Source: Leptolyngbyaceae cyanobacterium RM1_406_9
GTDB taxonomy: Bacteria; Cyanobacteriota; Cyanobacteriia; Elainellales; Elainellaceae
Direction: 5' to 3'
Length of the DNA: 42,103 bases
Assembly: GCA_012033355.1 (NCBI GenBank)
Contig: JAAUQZ010000011.1
Coordinates: 1-42,103 of the forward strand
Positions 39,641 through 42,103 of the stretch are shown piece by piece (within the stretch, counting starts at the first letter, position 1; each line of letters begins with the position of its first letter). The notes beneath the pieces were generated by a model. That model did not search any database. It was given only the letters and a program-made list of their open reading frames with translations, and had not been told where the DNA came from. Both the position numbers and the translations under genes were made by a program.

Positions 39641-41712
39641 ATGAACGAAAGAGCATTGTCTGGCTCACGAAATGTGGCGATCGTTGGACCCTATCTCAGC
39701 GGCAAAACCACACTATTAGAGAGCTTGCTATCAGTAACCGGAGCAATTTCTCGCAAAGGCAGGGTGGTGGATGGCAACACCGTCGGAGATAGCACTGCTG
39801 AAGCCCGCGATCGCCAAATGACCGTAGAAATCAATGCCGCCAGTACTGAGTACGGCGGCATTCGTTTTACATTCCTCGATTGTCCAGGTTCGATTGAGTT
39901 TGCTCAAGAAACTTATAACGCCTTAATTGGCGTGGATGCGGCGGTTGTGGTGTGTGAACCCAATTGCGATCGTGTCCTCAACCTTTCCCCCTTATTTCAG
40001 TTTTTAGACGACTGGGAAATTCCTCACCTGATTTTCCTCAACAAGATGGATCGCGCCCACGCCAGCATCGCCGAAGTGCTTCAGGCATTGCAGGCGGTTT
40101 CCAGCCGTCCGTTGGTTCTGCACCAGTATCCAATTCGGCAGGGCGAAAAGATCACGGGCTTCATCGATTTGGTGAGCGAGCAGGCTTACCAGTATCATCC
40201 CGGTGCCCCAGCCGACCCTGTGCCGCTTCCCGATGCGCTCAAAGATCAGGAACAGGCAGCCCGCACTGAAATGTTGGAAACCCTGGCAGACTTTGACGAT
40301 CATCTATTAGAAGAATTACTAGAAGAAATTGACCCGCCTCAGGAAGAAATCTGGCAAGACCTGAAGATGGAACTGGGTGCAGACCTGATCGTGCCCGTGT
40401 TTATCGGCATGGCAGAGCAAGACTTTGGTGTGCGACCGCTACTCGATGCCCTGCTGCGAGAAGCCCCTGCCCCCGAAGCAACTACTGAGCAGCGCGGCAT
40501 CACGATAGAGGAAGTTAATCCACTGGCGCAAGTCCTCAAAACCTACTGCACTCCTCAGGGCGGCAAACTCTCTTTGGTTAGGGTGTGGCAGGGCACAATC
40601 AGCGACGGCGCAGTTCTCAATGGGGTGCGGGTCGGCGGCATCTACCAGCTAATGGGTCAGCAGCAGCAAAGCCTAACCGAAGCCGCAGCAGGGGCAATCG
40701 TGGCATTGGGTCGTTTGGAAGGGATTAAAACTGGGGATACGCTCAGTTTTGACTCTCAGCTAGTCAACGCTTTGCCTAAAGCAGAACGATCGATCCGGTC
40801 TATGCTCTGGCGCTCACCCCTGAAAAACGCAGCGACGAGGTGAAACTAAGTAGCGCAATCAACAAGCTGGTGGAGGAAGACCCTTCTCTTGTGTGGGAGC
40901 AGCACGGCGATACGCATGAGGTGATTCTCTGGGGACAGGGGGATATTCACCTGCTCGTAGCGCTCGATCGCTTGCGGCGTAAGTATGGCTTGCCGCTTTC
41001 AACCCATTTGCCCCAGGTACCTTACAAAGAAACGATTCGGCGAGCAGCAGCTTCGGTGCATGGTCGCTACAAGCATCAAACGGGCGGTCATGGACAGTTT
41101 GGCGATGTCTACCTGGAAATCAAGCCGTTGGGACGAGGGGAAGGATTTAACTTTAGTGAAACGATTGTCGGCGGAGTGGTGCCCAGACAGTACATTCCCG
41201 GTGTGGAAATGGGCGTGCGGGAATATTTGACGCACGGGCCGTTGGGCTTCCCCGTTGTAGATGTGGCGGTAACGCTAACCAATGGTTCCTATCATTCTGT
41301 AGACAGTTCTGAGCAGGCGTTTAAGCAAGCGGCTCGGATCGCCATGCAGGAAGGGCTGTGGCGCTGTGAACCCGCTTTGCTAGAACCTGTGGTGGCGATC
41401 GCCATCTCCGTTCCCACCAACTTCACCTCTAATGTGCTGCGCCTGATCAGCACCCGTCGTGGACAAATCCTCGGCTACGATGCGAAACCTAACTGGCGCA
41501 GTTGGGATGAAGTGTCTGCCTTCCTCCCCCAGGCTGAGATGCATGATCTGATTGTGGAATTGCGATCGCTCACCCAGGGCGTTGGCTCCTTTCGCTGGCA
41601 GTTTGACCACCTCCAGGAAGTACCCGACAAACTCATGGATCGGGTGCTAACCAAGAGCGGCAACAGCAACGGAAATGGCAACGGCAAAACAAACGGGAAT
41701 GGTAGCCATTAG
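39641..41712 (+). pseudogene. elongation factor G-like GTPase, split by a -1 nt frameshift near 40788
   Basis: GPYLSGKTTLLESLL, FLDCPGSIEF, FLNKMDRAH; after the shift PVYALALTPEKRSDEVKLSSAINKLVEEDPSL...YKHQTGGHGQFGDVYLEIKPL; track ORFs 39641..40843 and 40840..41712. Confidence 0.88.
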
Positions 41713-41753
41713 GTTAAGTCCTTAGCCATTGACGCAAAGTGCAATCATCTGCC

Positions 41754-41832
41754 CTAGTGGTTTGTCAACTTTTAGTTTTAGGGTAAATCCCTACGGGATT
41801 TACCCTAAAACTAAGCTGTGACGCTGCACTAG
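41754..41832. repeat. MITE-like nested inverted repeat
   Basis: Perfect 20-bp arms TTAGTTTTAGGGTAAATCCC tac GGGATTTACCCTAAAACTAA (41772-41814) inside outer CTAGTG-N4-GTCA / TGAC-N4-CACTAG. Confidence 0.75.
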
Positions 41833-41957
41833 TCCCCAACCCCTTATCCTCACTTGTAAAGAAGGAGTTGGGAACTGTCTCAAAATTTCTCAGATTGAGA
41901 ATTTAGGGTGGGGTTTTTGGAGTGCATATTACATCAATGTCCAAACTGCTATCAGCG

Positions 41958-42010
41958 ATGACTCAGCAGCAGTGCTAAATGACTCAGCAGCGGTGCGGAA
42001 TGACTTAGGA
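41958..42010. repeat. 21-bp tandem repeat, about 2.5 copies
   Basis: ATGACTCAGCAGCAGTGCTAA / ATGACTCAGCAGCGGTGCGGA / ATGACTTAGGA. Confidence 0.8.
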
Positions 42011-42040
42011 TTGCGGATTTATTAATGTGTAATTCTCCTG

Positions 42041-42071
42041 TGTAGGGGCATGGCAATGCCATGTCCCTACA
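42041..42071. repeat. REP-like palindrome, GTAGGGGCA type
   Basis: TGTAGGGGCATGGCA a TGCCATGTCCCTACA, 14 of 15 positions paired. Confidence 0.75.
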
Positions 42072-42103
42072 GAGATTCTGGTTTTACAGGTTATTTGATC
42101 CAC

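Noticed and set aside
40840-41712. Independent gene encoding only the C-terminal half of EF-G
   Set aside because: Conserved EF-G sequence continues upstream of the GTG in the same frame, so a single-base deletion explains the split better.
1-42103. Very frequent GCGATCGC octamers as a repeat family or CRISPR-like signal
   Set aside because: This is the well-known cyanobacterial HIP1 motif, dispersed without periodicity. No CRISPR repeat-spacer pattern was seen.

Overview
This 42.1 kb window is cyanobacterial chromosome, judging by the very frequent HIP1 octamers (GCGATCGC) and typical cyanobacterial genes. Recognisable content includes the Rubisco LysR regulator RbcR, CRR7, DUF2854 and DUF3326 proteins, an Ftn2/ARC6-type division protein, a phycobilisome-family protein, ribosomal proteins L21/L27, PdhA, an ECF sigma/anti-sigma pair and a Ser/Thr kinase. 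Most of it is housekeeping or conserved-hypothetical sequence. I see no transposase gene, CRISPR array, rRNA or confident tRNA. Main observations: (1) five apparent single-base deletions split four otherwise conserved genes (lysozyme-like secreted protein, isochorismatase-family hydrolase, ftn2, EF-G-like GTPase), and four of the five lie at or within a few nt of a CGATCG/HIP1 core, which suggests a systematic motif-linked sequencing error or a mutational hotspot. (2) A collinear block encodes a zinc-ribbon Ser/Thr kinase and two membrane-anchored solute-binding-type proteins of different folds that share one N-terminal anchor (MAQKNETP...), with no permease; this is the best candidate for an undescribed sensory system. 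(3) A near-perfect cyanobacterial LexA-type box precedes a four-gene envelope-type operon. (4) There are several hairpin/MITE-like intergenic elements, including a 79-bp TA-flanked nested inverted repeat near the right end. All calls come from reading sequence and ORF translations; no searches were run.
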